Positions 1 through 9,330 of a stretch of 64,000 nucleotides of DNA are shown one piece after another. Made by a program: the position numbers and the translations under genes. The stretch comes from JAIOQJ01 sp963718635. Lineage in GTDB: Bacteria; Planctomycetota; Planctomycetia; Gemmatales; Gemmataceae. Below the pieces are notes generated by a model. It was not told the DNA's origin. It saw nothing but the letters and a program-made list of their open reading frames with translations, and did not search any database. Numbering within the stretch: the first letter of the stretch is position 1; every line of letters starts with the position of its first letter. The stretch covers positions 5,890,001 through 5,954,000 of the forward strand of contig OY970367.1 in assembly GCA_963718635.1 (NCBI GenBank), given 5' to 3'.

Positions 1-724
1 AAACCTCTCGATCCCGCTAGCCTGCCCAAGCACATCGCCATCATCATGGATGGCAATGGTCGTTCGGCGCAAGAGCGAGGCCGAGAGCGTGTCGAAGGCC
101 ATCTTCAGGGAATGCAAACAGTCCGTACTATCGTCGAAGAGTGCAGCAAACTGAGCCTGCAACAGCTTACGCTCTATTGCTTCAGTTCCGAAAACTGGAA
201 AAGGCCGAAGAACGAACTCGACTTTTTGATGGCGCTGCTGGAGCAGTATCTCATTGACGAGCGCGTCGAGATCATGCGCCAGAACATCCGGCTACGCATC
301 ATCGGCCGGCGCGGGATTGCCCGCCAACGTGCTGCGCGAAATGGATGAGAGCATCCGGCTTAGCAGCACGAACACCGGAATGACGCTTGCCCTGGCCATC
401 AATTACGGCAGCCGAGCCGAGATCGTCGATGCCGTGCGAGCGATTGCCGATAAGGTGCAGGCAGGTGAATTGTCGCCCACGGCAATTGACGAGGCAACTA
501 TCACTATGCACCTCAACACGGCCGGCATGCCAGACCCGGATTTGCTCATCCGCACCGCGGGCGAGATGCGCATCTCGAATTATCTCCTCTGGCAAATCTC
601 CTATGCCGAGATCTGGGTGACGCAGCGTTGTTGGCCGGATTTTGATTTGCCGTTGCTGCATCAGGCGTTCAGCGATTATGCCGGCCGCGTTCGCCGCTTC
701 GGCGGCTTGGTCAATCCTTCTTGA
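1..724 (+). CDS. uppS: Undecaprenyl diphosphate synthase, 5' end missing, frameshifted
   Basis: Cis-prenyltransferase that extends farnesyl diphosphate with isopentenyl diphosphate to give the C55 carrier for peptidoglycan and surface polysaccharides. The reading frame is open from base 1, so the N-terminus lies outside the window. Visible family motifs are HIAIIMDGNGR (catalytic Asp), the FSSENWKRP segment and, at the C-terminal side, PDLLIRTAGE and SNYLLWQ. The frame changes near 305-312, between IGRR and GLPANV, where relatives usually read IGRREGLP, so the protein must be read through from frame 1 to frame 2. It is followed 10 bp later by cdsA, the usual neighbour. Family assignment is certain; only the indel is unresolved. 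Confidence 0.93.
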
Positions 725-734
725 ACTAATACCT

Positions 735-1591
735 ATGCTGCGCACGCGGTTATGGATGGGCACCCTGCTGATCGCCCTGGCCGGGCTGATCCTGTTCGAG
801 GATCGCAGGCTCGCGCCCTGGTTCCCTTTTTTGTTCATAGCAACAGCTACCGCGTGTGCGCTGGCAGCGCGTGAATTGCTGCGGATGCTCGACCCAGCCT
901 GCCGCCCTTCTGCCATCCTCTGTCAATGCACGGTGTTCGCCATGCTTGTGGCGAATTGGCAATCGCCGCTCGGGTTCGGAATTGATGTTTGGCACTTGAT
1001 TCTGGCTTTGCTGGTTGCATGCGGCCTCGTCGCGTTTCTTATTGAAATCGCCAATTTTGAAGCGCCGAACCGAATCGCCGAGCGCATCGGCCTTAACTTA
1101 TTGGTGGTGTTTTATCTGGGCGTACTGCCCAGCTTTTTTCTTCAACTGCGCTGGCTGCCTCACGAATCAACACTCGCGCTGGCCATGACCGTGTTCGTCC
1201 CAAAAGGCAACGACATCGGCGCCTACTTCACCGGTAAGTTCTTAACTGGAAGAATCCTGGGGCGCACCGGATGACGCCACGGCTCAGCCCGAAAAAAACC
1301 TGGCAGGGCGCCGTCGGCGGCTTATTAACTGCCTGCGCTGTAGCTTTGGCGCTTGCTCCACGAGACCAGTTCGCATATCCTTTGGGCGCTATCGGCTTCG
1401 GTTTAACAGTTGGCGTCGCGGGCATTTTCGGCGATCTCGCGGAGTCGCTCCTAAAGCGCGATCGAGAAACAAAAGACGCGTCTTCATCGGTTCCTGGTTT
1501 CGGCGGCATACTGGATGTCATTGACTCGCTGCTGTTCGCAGCCCCGGCCGCGTATCTGTGGTTTGTCTACATTCTGCCAACGATGCAGTGA
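735..1591 (+). CDS. cdsA: Phosphatidate cytidylyltransferase, frameshifted
   Basis: Integral membrane enzyme making CDP-diacylglycerol from phosphatidate and CTP, the branch point of phospholipid synthesis. The ATG at 735 opens a protein with an N-terminal hydrophobic helix and several further membrane segments; the catalytic region reads KGNDIGAYFTG, then LSPKKTWQGAVGG and GDLAESLLKRDRETKD, closing with PGFGGILDVIDSLLFAAP, all hallmark CdsA blocks. A -1 shift near 1265-1270, just before MTPRLSPKKTW, separates the first two blocks; both halves are otherwise typical and the summed length (about 285 residues) is normal. It lies directly behind uppS and probably shares its transcript. Confidence 0.93.
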
Positions 1592-1631
1592 CCGCCAAGA
1601 CGCTGCACGAAACGCTGGATCAATAAAAGTC

Positions 1632-1692
1632 GTCGTTCGTTTTTCCACAATTTTCCCTGGTTTAAACTTCCGGAAAGATTTCCTGGCATTCG
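1632..1692 (+). repeat. Degenerate copy of palindromic repeat family A
   Basis: The 240 bp between cdsA and the next gene hold a decayed copy of the element described at 26.6-27.0 kb: a CGTTCGTTTTTCCAC box followed by a weakened GGAAAGATTTCC centre. The stem no longer pairs perfectly. No other feature is seen in this gap. Confidence 0.6.
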
Positions 1693-1831
1693 CGTGTGCT
1701 ACAGTTCATCTGCAAGCGGAAAAAATTTGTTAATCCGGTTTGCAATTGATCAACGGAGACGGTTTTCAAATCGTCGAAATTACGCTATCGCCTCAAAGTT
1801 GTAAGCTGGCCGGAATATCGGCAGGTGCCTC

Positions 1832-3651
1832 ATGCGTGGAAGACTGAGCCTATTGGAAGGCGAAGCTCGGCCTAATGTCGTAGAGATGGCGCCCGACAAA
1901 CCCGTGTCGCTCGGACGTAGCCGGGATAACACGATTGTCATCCCGACCGACGAGCATACATCTCGGCTGCATGCCAAGATTTCGTTTGAAAACGGTCGTT
2001 GGATCGTACGCGATTTCGGCCTGAACGGCACGAAGGTCAACAACGAACGAATCGACCAGGTCGCCGACCTCGATAACGGCATGGAAGTGCGCATCGGCGA
2101 TGTCCGTTTCCGCTTCACCATGCCCGATCAAGCCGGTGGATCCTCTCCTTATAAGGCAATCTCAGCCGACAAACTCGAAGCAACCAGCAATCTCCCTTTG
2201 ACGACGACCAAACTGCATCTCGACGAGCTCTCGACGCTCTGCCACTTCATGGCCACTGCCGTCGAATGCCAGGATCCGCAGGACTCGTTCGTCAAGCGCT
2301 TCTTACGTTGCAGAATCAGACGGGCGCATTGCCTAGTGGGCTATCTGAGTCTCGATCCGACCGACCCGATTCCAAAGATGGTACTGCCGGAGACGGCCGA
2401 GATCGATGTGCATTTGAGCCGGCTTTTGACGCGACGCATTCAACGCGAAGGCAAACCGGTCTGGCTGAGCGGCGATTCGGTCCCGACCCGGCCTGCCAGC
2501 GAAAGTCTGATCCCCTTCTACGATGCTCTCTGCCTGCCATTGCGGACAGTCGGCGAGGTGATGGGCGCTATCCACGTCTATAAGACGAGCAGCTATTTCG
2601 TTGAAAAAGATATTCGCTTTTGTGAGGCTCTCGCAGGCTATTTGGCTCATGGCCTGCACGTGCTGAAAGAACGTCGAAAGCTGGAAGCGGAGAACTCACG
2701 CCTGAGGGGTCATCTAGCTGCGGCAGACGACCTGCTTGGCGATAGCCCAGCGATGGTCAGTCTTCGCTCGCGCATTGCGCGGGCGGCTACCCAGCAGATG
2801 ACGGTCCTCATCGAAGGCGAAAGCGGTGTCGGCAAAGAACTCGTGGCACTCGCGCTCCATCGCCGTAGCTCCCGCAATGGAGGACCGTTTGTCGTCGTCA
2901 ATTGCGCGTGCCATCCCTTCATCGTTAATGGAAGCGGAGCTGTTTGGCTATCGCCGTGGTGCTTTCTCCGGCGCGGAGCGCGATCATCCCGGCCTGTTTC
3001 AGCAAGCGGATGAAGGAACTCTTTTTCTCGATGAAGTCGGCGAGCTCTCCGCCGACTGCCAGGCGAAACTGCTCCGAGTGATTGACGGCAAGGCGTTTCG
3101 TCCGATCGGCGCCACCAATGATGTGAAGTCGGACGTGCGCATCATCGCAGCCACGAATCGCCACCTCGAACAAGAAGTGAAAAACAATCGCTTCCGCGAC
3201 GATCTTTATCAACGCTTGAAGGTGATCGAAATCACGGTACCGCCATTGCGCGAACGGCCGGAGGATATTCCCTATCTAGTGCAATATTTCCTGGACAAGC
3301 TGGCTGTTGAATGTCGTCGCACCGTCCATCTCACGCCGGCGGCGTTGAAGTTAGTGCAGGAATACCCTTGGCCTGGCAACGTCCGCCAGTTGCGTACGAT
3401 GATGGAAAGCAGCGTCGCGATGAGCGATGTCGATACCATCGAAGCCGACGTTTTGAAGCGATTGCTGCATCCTGAAACTCACTTGGAACCGCCTGCGAGT
3501 TTGAAGTGGGAAGACGTCGAAAAGTGGGCGGTGGACAACGCCGCTGAAACAGACCGGCGGCAACGTCAGCCAAGCTGCCGTACTTATGGGTTTATCGCGC
3601 GATACACTCCATGCGAAAGTGAAGAAGTACGGGATTCTCAGGCCCGAGTGA
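1832..3651 (+). CDS. FHA-GAF-AAA+ sigma54-dependent activator, two frameshifts
   Basis: Bacterial enhancer-binding protein that would remodel RNA polymerase carrying sigma54 by ATP hydrolysis. Domains in order: an N-terminal FHA phosphothreonine-binding domain (VSLGRSRDNTIVI, SRLHAKI, NGTKVNN), a GAF-like domain from about residue 125, a short coiled stretch, then the AAA+ domain with Walker A GESGVGKE, the sigma54-contacting loop GAFSGA, Walker B TLFLDEVGEL and the RLKVIEITVPPLRER block. A +1 event near 2915 splits the AAA+ domain and another near 3540 precedes the Fis-type helix-turn-helix (TGGNVSQAAVLMGLSRDTL), which is present only in the third frame and ends at 3651. FHA input suggests Ser/Thr kinase control; no kinase gene is adjacent. 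Confidence 0.9.
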
Positions 3652-3661
3652 TAGTGCACGA

Positions 3662-3851
3662 AAGTCTGAAGCGCTAGCGAAGAATACACATTCTTTTCGC
3701 TGGCGCTTCAGGCTCGTGCCGCGGACAGTTGCAAACCTGAAGCGCCAGCGAAGAATGAATGAATTCTTCGCTCGCGCTTCAGGCTGGTGGCGCGAACAGT
3801 TACAAACCAGCGATGAATGCACGTTCTCTTCGCTGACGCTTCAAGCTCGTG
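3662..3851. repeat. Array of three hairpin units, repeat family B
   Basis: Three units spaced about 70 bp. Each is an inverted repeat with arms like CCTGAAGCGCCAGCGAAGAA and its complement around a short variable loop, followed by a linker resembling GTGCCGCGGACAGTTGCAAA. The third unit (about 3807-3850) is partly decayed. The same family recurs at 59.70-59.95 kb with changes that keep the arms paired (CTGAAGC/GCTTCAG against CCGAAGC/GCTTCGG). The array starts 10 bp after the activator stop codon, so a role in transcript ending or stability is possible. Confidence 0.8.
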
Positions 3852-3953
3852 CCAGCGATACCAAGTCTCTCTATTTCTCATCATCTTTTCATGCCCCTGC
3901 TGCTACAAAGAAGTCGGCTGGTTCAAATCGTGCCTATGGCGGGAGGCGAAATC

Positions 3954-4661
3954 GTGCGCTTGCTGCTGGTGGAAGACAACAAGCCGTTGGCTCGCGCCCT
4001 TCAACAGGGGTTGGAGGAAGAGGGTTTTGCCGTCGATATGGCCTTCGATGGCGAAGAAGCGGACCATAAGGCGAGCGGCACGAATTACGATGCAATCATC
4101 TTAGACTTGATGCTGCCGAAAAAAGATGGAATGACCCTGCTTACGCAATGGCGGCAGGCGGGCAACAAAACCCATGTTTTGATTCTGACTGCTCGCGGTG
4201 CTCTGGAAGACAAGGTAAAAGGACTCGACATCGGCGCGGATGATTATCTTACCAAGCCGTTCGAACTGGAGGAGTTGTTCGCCCGCCTTCGCGCTTTGAT
4301 TCGGCGGCGGCATCAGACAAAGGATCCGCTCCTTCGCGTCCACGATTTGACCATCGACACTTCCGCGCGAACGGTGAAGCGCGGCGGCCATGTCATCCAT
4401 CTGACGCCGCGCGAGTACGCCTTGCTGGAATTCATGGCGTTTCACCAAGGTTCGGTGGTGACGCGCACGATGATCTGGGAACACCTGTACGACGAGCACG
4501 ACGAAAGCACATCGAACGTTGTGGACGTCTATATTCGTTATCTTCGCAACAAGATCGACAAGGGCTTCGAACTGCCGCTGATTATGACCAGGTGGGGCGA
4601 AGGCTACATGCTTCGGGGCGAAAATACGATGGACGATCCGAAGGCTGCTCTGCCAAGTTGA
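3954..4661 (+). CDS. OmpR/PhoB-family response regulator
   Basis: Cytoplasmic DNA-binding regulator of a two-component system. The receiver domain occupies about residues 1-115, with the acidic pair in LLVEDN, phosphoacceptor Asp51 (IILDLMLP), Thr78 and Lys100 (DYLTKPFE); a winged helix effector follows (VIHLTPREYALLEFMA, then SNVVDVYIRYLRNKID and TRWGEGYML). The GTG at 3954 is chosen because GGGAGG at 3941-3946 lies 7 bp upstream and it gives the normal VRLLLVEDN start; an in-frame ATG at 3936 has no ribosome-binding site. Its cognate kinase follows at 4856, separated only by a repeat element. Confidence 0.94.
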   Translation: MRLLLVEDNKPLARALQQGLEEEGFAVDMAFDGEEADHKASGTNYDAIILDLMLPKKDGMTLLTQWRQAGNKTHVLILTARGALEDKVKGLDIGADDYLTKPFELEELFARLRALIRRRHQTKDPLLRVHDLTIDTSARTVKRGGHVIHLTPREYALLEFMAFHQGSVVTRTMIWEHLYDEHDESTSNVVDVYIRYLRNKIDKGFELPLIMTRWGEGYMLRGENTMDDPKAALPS

Positions 4662-4850
4662 TTGGAAGCGTTCCAAATATAAGAGATCAGGCTCCGTCCT
4701 TGCCACCCTCCCCCCGGCTTTGCGGGGGGAGGGCAGGGTGGGGGGAAAAGCTGCGAATGTCGCGACCGTTGTTGATGGGCAAGGGGCTCCGCCCCCACCC
4801 TGCCCTCCCCCTGCAAAGCCAGGGGGAGGGTAAGCACATGCCAAGTTGAT
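4651..4850. mobile_element. MITE-like palindromic element (family C copy 1) with flanking 12-bp duplication
   Basis: The core (about 4699-4831) has near-identical terminal inverted repeats of about 40 bp, each itself a hairpin: ACCCTCCCCCCGGCTTTGC on the left and the complementary GCAAAGCCAGGGGGAGGGT on the right. TGCCAAGTTGAT occurs at 4651-4662, overlapping the stop codon of the response regulator, and again at 4839-4850 just before the kinase start. Removing one copy and everything between them would leave the two genes 8 bp apart. This resembles an insertion with target duplication, although the left copy lies about 37 bp outside the shared core. No transposase is encoded. Confidence 0.72.
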
Positions 4851-4855
4851 CCATT

Positions 4856-6669
4856 ATGAAGTCGATCCGGCGTACCCTCATTCTGAACGTCACGTTGCTG
4901 CTTGTGGTGGCGCTAGGCGCCGTCGCGGCCCTGGTTTACGAAATCACTCACGATGCCATTCAACAGAAGCAAAGCACAGCCCGCGAACTGGTGAACATGC
5001 AGTTCGCCGAGCAACGCGATGATGCGATGCTCACTCAGGCTCGGGCAATTGTGAGCGACGCCCAATCGCAGTTCGATCCCGTGAAGTTTCGGCAATACTT
5101 CGAAGCCGCTCCGCTCTTTATTTACTCGATGGCTTTCGGCGCCAACAGCCATATCACCGCGCCGATCTGGTTGGCCGAGCGCCTGCCGGGACCGCTTTCG
5201 TATCGTTTGAATCTGCTCTTGGCGACCGATATCAAGCTGAACGAATCGGAAGCGATGACGCACGGTTTCGTCCAGGTAAACAGCGATTGGGGCAACATCT
5301 GGCGACTCGAAGGCCCTTTCGGGCCCGACGATTCCATTGGATGTTGCGCAGTTTCATTCGGAAGAGCGCTTTCAATGGCTCTTTGATGAATACGAAATTA
5401 CGCCCGGAAGCAAGGCTCGGAGAGTTCGCTTAAAGGCGCCGTTGATCCGGACGCGCGTCCTATCGGAGATGTCGCCGGAGAAGGCGTCGCTCGGCGTCGC
5501 TTCAGGTTTTCGCCGCGATCCCTTTCGCCCCGATCGAATCGCCGGGCCCTCCTGGTCGTACGATCCGCGTGGAACGCGTGGCCGGCCGCCCGGCGGCGGA
5601 CGACCGCCCGGACCTCCCAACGTCGGTAATTACCTGCCGACGCTCTATATCCAAATCGCCTGGGATGCGACGACGAGCGACCCGGTCTTTCGCACGCTCG
5701 AGAGCAGACGCGATCAGCAGTTGCACGAACTCGAGACCGAGAATGCCAGGGCCATCACGCAACTTCGCGAACGTCTGCTTTGGATCGGGACGGCAACTTG
5801 CGCCATCGTCGTCCTCGGTGGTTGGGTGCTCATCGGCTTGGGCTTATCGCCGTTGAAGCGCCTGTCCCATGCCGTCAGCCAAGTGTCCGCGAAGGACTTC
5901 AAATTGCCGCTCGATGCGAATGAACTGCCGGTTGAAGTGTCGCCGGTGGCGGAACGATTGCAAGACACGTTACAGCAGTTGCAGGCCGCTTTTGCCCGCG
6001 AAAAGCGTGCATCGGCCGATATCTCGCACGAATTGCGCAGCGCCATTGGCCGCGCTGACGACGACGCTCGAAGTCGCTTTGCGCAAGACCCGTACCGCTG
6101 AGGACTATCGCCAAACCATTGACGACGCGAGACAAATCGCCCGACAGATGAGCAAACTCGTCGAACGAATGTTGACCCTTGCCTGGCTCGATGCCGGGGC
6201 TGACGAAGTGCGTGCTCAATCGGTCGATATTGATGCACTCGTGGACGGCTGCGCGGCCATCGGCAAACCCTTGGCCGAGGCTCAAGGGCTGGCGTTTCGC
6301 GTTGATGCGCAGAGGCCGCTGACGGCCAATACCGACCCCGACAAAGTGCGCGAAGTAGTCATGAACTTGTTGCACAACGCCATCGAATACAATCGGCCCG
6401 GCGGCCGCGTCGAGATCTCGGCACATTCTGCCCTCGATGGCGTGGTGTTGGAGATCCACGATACCGGAATCGGCATTGCCGTTGAAATGCAGGAAAAGAT
6501 CTTTGAACGGTTCTATCGCGGCGATCCGTCCCGAAATGCGGCGGGCATTCATTGCGGGCTCGGTTTGGCCATCGTCAAGGAATACGTCGCCAAGCTCGGC
6601 GGCAGGCTTTCCATCGAGAGCACCCTCGGCACGGGAAGCCGTTTTCGCGTCGAATTGCCGAACGTTTAG
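4856..6669 (+). CDS. Sensor histidine kinase, two frameshifts
   Basis: Membrane sensor partner of the preceding regulator. Order of parts: N-terminal membrane helix (residues about 9-30), a periplasmic region of roughly 260 residues with a Pro/Gly-rich stretch near 5570-5620, a second membrane helix (LLWIGTATCAIVVLGGWVLI), a HAMP linker (GLSPLKRLSHAVSQVSAKDF), the HisKA phosphoacceptor box SHELR followed by PLAAL, and the ATPase domain with N box (MNLLHNAIEYN), G1 (IHDTGIGI), F box (ERFYRGDPSR) and G2 (GLGLAIVKEY). Frame changes (+1) occur near 5340 and, inside the HisKA box, near 6048. A 26-bp gap leads to the ECF sigma gene. Confidence 0.9.
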
Positions 6670-6695
6670 TTGACGGATGTACCGGAATTTCACGA

Positions 6696-7312
6696 ATGAA
6701 CTCTCCTCCCAAAACCGGCGCTTCCGAAAGCCATCAGCACGAGATGGATGTCGCGGTCATGTTGCGCGTCCAGCGCGATGAAGCCGGGGCTTTCGGCGAG
6801 CTCATCAATCTTTGGTGGTCCCCGCTGTTCGGGCTCTTTTTCCGTCAGTTTCACGATCGCCAAGAAGCCGAGGATCTAGTGCAGGATGTTTTCTTGCACT
6901 CTTTCGCAATCGCAAGCGTTATCGCCCTTCAGCTAAATTTGCCACCTGGATCTATCACATCGCTCGAAATGTCGCGCGAAATGCGATCCGTACGAGAAGG
7001 CGCCGGCCGGCGGCAACGATGCCGATATTTGAAGACGCCGATGACAACTTCGTGAACTCAGGCCCGTCAGACCCGATCGACTTTCCATCGCGTTCCTTGG
7101 AACGAGCCGAGGTTGCCGATTTAGTGCGCAAGGCGGTCGCCGGACTCAAAGGCCGCCAGCGAACGGCCGTGGAACTGCAGTGTCAAGACAACAGTTACAG
7201 TGAGATTGCCGCTGAACTTCAAATGACCGCGAAGGCGGCCAAGAGTCTCTTGTACCGAGCACGCACCGAGCTACGAACTGCCTTGCTCCCATTTTCCGAA
7301 ACCTTCGGCTGA
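6696..7312 (+). CDS. ECF-type RNA polymerase sigma factor, frameshifted
   Basis: Sigma-70 family alternative sigma factor with region 2 (ELINLWWSPLFGLFFRQF, DRQEAEDLVQDVFL, then ATWIYHIARNVARN) and region 4 (LVRKAVAGLKGRQRTAVEL, YSEIAAELQMTAKAAKSLLYRAR). A -1 shift near 6893, after DVFL, joins the two frames within region 2.2. ATG 6696 is the first in-frame start after the kinase stop. No anti-sigma gene is adjacent, so its control may come from the upstream two-component pair; that is inference from position. It converges with the chitinase gene, 11 bp apart. Confidence 0.88.
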
Positions 7313-7323
7313 TTACGGTAACG

Positions 7324-8514
7324 TTACTTCTTCAGTTCACGCGAAATAATTTCAAGTAGCGGCGCGTCGGGATCGTCTGCGCTTAGTTCCCAGCACATCA
7401 TCCCACCCAATTTCTTTTCGCGCACAAAAGCAGCTTTGTGTTTGATTGATTCGGGATCGTCGTAGCTGATGAATGTCTCACGATCCTTGCTGTAAAGCCA
7501 GGGAACTTTGGCCTCAGCGTGCCAGTGACGTTTGAAGTTATCCCGGTGTTTCGTTTTCAGGTCTTTATAGTCAAATATTCCTTCCTCCCACGTGCCCTTC
7601 GGGATGGAAGTTTTTGCCTGGAACAGGCCATCATCGACGTTCTTGACGCCCGCCCAGCCACGGCCATAGAAAGGAATGCCCATGACCAGTTTCGCTGCAG
7701 GCACCCCGGCATCCAAGTAAGTCTGGAGTGCCGCGGCGACATTGAGCTTTCGGCTCATTTCATCCGTGGCAGGGTCATCCTTGATGGCGAACAACGGGGC
7801 ATTGAAATGCGTCGTCGGGTCCCAACTGCCGTGGAAGTCGTACGTCATCACGTTAAGCCAATCGAGATATGGATGAATCTTGTCGGCTTCGATATTGGCG
7901 ATGTTGGTTTGACCCGCTGGCGCCGCGATGGTGAGCAAATATGATTTTTCATCTTGCTTGCCCGCCTTATCGAGTTGTTCGCGCAAATCTCTTAGCACGA
8001 GCGTGAAATTCGCTTTGTCTTCCGGCCGTTTCTTGTTGGATTCCAGGCCGCCGGCGACAGGATATTCCCAATCGATATCGATGCCGTCGAAGCCGTGCAC
8101 TTGAATAAACGCAACGCACGAACGGCAGAATTTAGCTCGTGTTTTCTCACTGGCAGCCACATCGGAAAACGGGCTGGAGAGCGTCCATCCGCCGACGGAA
8201 ATCAGCGTCTTTAAATGCGGACACTTCTTCTTCAATTCCTGAAGTTGTTTGTAGTTTCCCTTGAGGTCCGGGTTATTCGTCGCCGGCTTTTCCAAGGCCG
8301 CGTAAGAATCGAAGATGGCGCATTCGCCATCAACAATTTTGGCAAATGCATAGTTCAAGTGCGTCAGCTTGTCGGCTGGAACATCCTTCACGTAGTATTG
8401 GCGATCGTAGACGCCCCACTCGACGAAATAGCCAACGACCTTGGGCTCGGCTGCACTAATCGAAGAATAGGCGAACGAATCGAGCAACAGAAATAAAAGG
8501 GAAAGAGTTCGCAT
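7324..8514 (-). CDS. Secreted chitinase-like glycoside hydrolase family 18
   Basis: Predicted exported endo-acting hydrolase of N-acetylglucosamine polymers. A signal peptide covers about residues 1-22 (cleavage near SISAA-EP). The GH18 barrel is complete: KVVGYFVEWGVYDRQYYV, SVGGW at 106-110, the catalytic DGIDIDWE at 143-150 with proton-donor Glu150, the MTYDFHGSWD substrate strand, GIPFYGRGW, and a C-terminal GGMMCWELSADD strand. Length (396 residues) fits a single-domain enzyme without carbohydrate-binding modules. It stands alone, upstream of a repeat block. Confidence 0.93.
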   Translation of the reverse strand: MRTLSLLFLLLDSFAYSSISAAEPKVVGYFVEWGVYDRQYYVKDVPADKLTHLNYAFAKIVDGECAIFDSYAALEKPATNNPDLKGNYKQLQELKKKCPHLKTLISVGGWTLSSPFSDVAASEKTRAKFCRSCVAFIQVHGFDGIDIDWEYPVAGGLESNKKRPEDKANFTLVLRDLREQLDKAGKQDEKSYLLTIAAPAGQTNIANIEADKIHPYLDWLNVMTYDFHGSWDPTTHFNAPLFAIKDDPATDEMSRKLNVAAALQTYLDAGVPAAKLVMGIPFYGRGWAGVKNVDDGLFQAKTSIPKGTWEEGIFDYKDLKTKHRDNFKRHWHAEAKVPWLYSKDRETFISYDDPESIKHKAAFVREKKLGGMMCWELSADDPDAPLLEIISRELKK

Positions 8515-8594
8515 GAGATACTCCGGTTGTTTGAACCATCACCCGAATACGGTGAATCGCCTGCTTCAATATCTTAGGCGATTCGAGCTTTTCA

Positions 8595-9143
8595 ACTGTC
8601 ATGAGCACTTCAACCAGAGCCGCGACCGTCAGGGATCAGAGCACCGACTGTTAGGGAGTGGAAGGGCTCCCTAACGGTCGCGGCTCTGACTTGCAAACTC
8701 GTTGTTCGTTTTCCCACGATTTCCTCGGGTTTGACCTTGTGGAAATATTTCCTGAATATTAACCGATAGCCTTTATCCCTCGTTTGACGCTCCGCGTCGA
8801 ACGTCTTCTTCGGCGCTCCGCGTCGTCTGCTTCTCCACCGAAAGCCAGGAAATTCGGTGAACGTCTTAATCGACGCAGAGCGTCGATTAAGACGTTCGAC
8901 GCGGAGCGTCAAACGAGGTCGTTCGTTCGATTAAGACGTTCGACGCGGAGCGTCAAACGAGGTCGTTCGTTTTTCCACGATTTAATTGGAAAGTCTCTTC
9001 AGGAAATATTTCCTGAATATTAACCGATAGCCTTTATCCCTCGTTTGACGCTCCGCGTCGAACGTCTTCTTCGACGCTCCGCGTCGTCACAACCCTTGCC
9101 GCGCCTGAACGCGGACTTAGTAAATTCGACATACTAGCTTAGG
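8595..9143. repeat. Dense palindromic repeat block (families A, F, and GACGCTCCGCGTC)
   Basis: No gene is seen between 8515 and 9330. The block holds paired AGAGCCGCGACCGT units (about 8612-8692); two family A copies, the second with a perfect TTCAGGAAATATTTCCTGAA at 8998-9017; an 87-bp direct repeat (8741-8827 and 9002-9088, one mismatch) ending in GACGCTCCGCGTCGAACGTC; a tandem inverse copy of that motif at about 8890-8960; and a perfect 16-bp stem, ACGTCTTAATCGACGC with its complement, at about 8861-8897. The edge facing the GTPase gene carries TACTAGCTTAGG at 9132-9143. Confidence 0.85.
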
Positions 9144-9330
9144 CACGATGTTTTGAGAAATTTCTTTTTTTCTCTGCAGGCGAAGATAGTAAACAGCAAG
9201 ATCCCGATTCGCCAGGATCGGTTGCGCGCACCCGGTTCGCCCAACCGCTGCCTCATTACATTCGCCAAACTAGCCGTCATTGCTACAACGAACAACGGAC
9301 TCTTGCCCAACGACAACGGACAAAAATATC

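Noticed and set aside
299..916. Long minus-strand frame opposite uppS/cdsA
   Set aside because: It is antisense to clearly homologous coding sequence and has Arg/Ser/Ala-rich composition; a shadow frame.
3662..3851. Regularly spaced repeats that could suggest a CRISPR array (also 59699-59948)
   Set aside because: The repeated part is a long hairpin with similar linkers, only three units are present, the spacers are not unique, and no cas gene is near.
4687..4893. Open frames within the family C element
   Set aside because: They follow the inverted repeat, have low complexity and no counterpart in the other two copies.
9132..9330. Tandem T-loop-like CCCGGTTCGCCCA near 9230 as a tRNA
   Set aside because: No complementary acceptor stem or D arm lies at the required distance.
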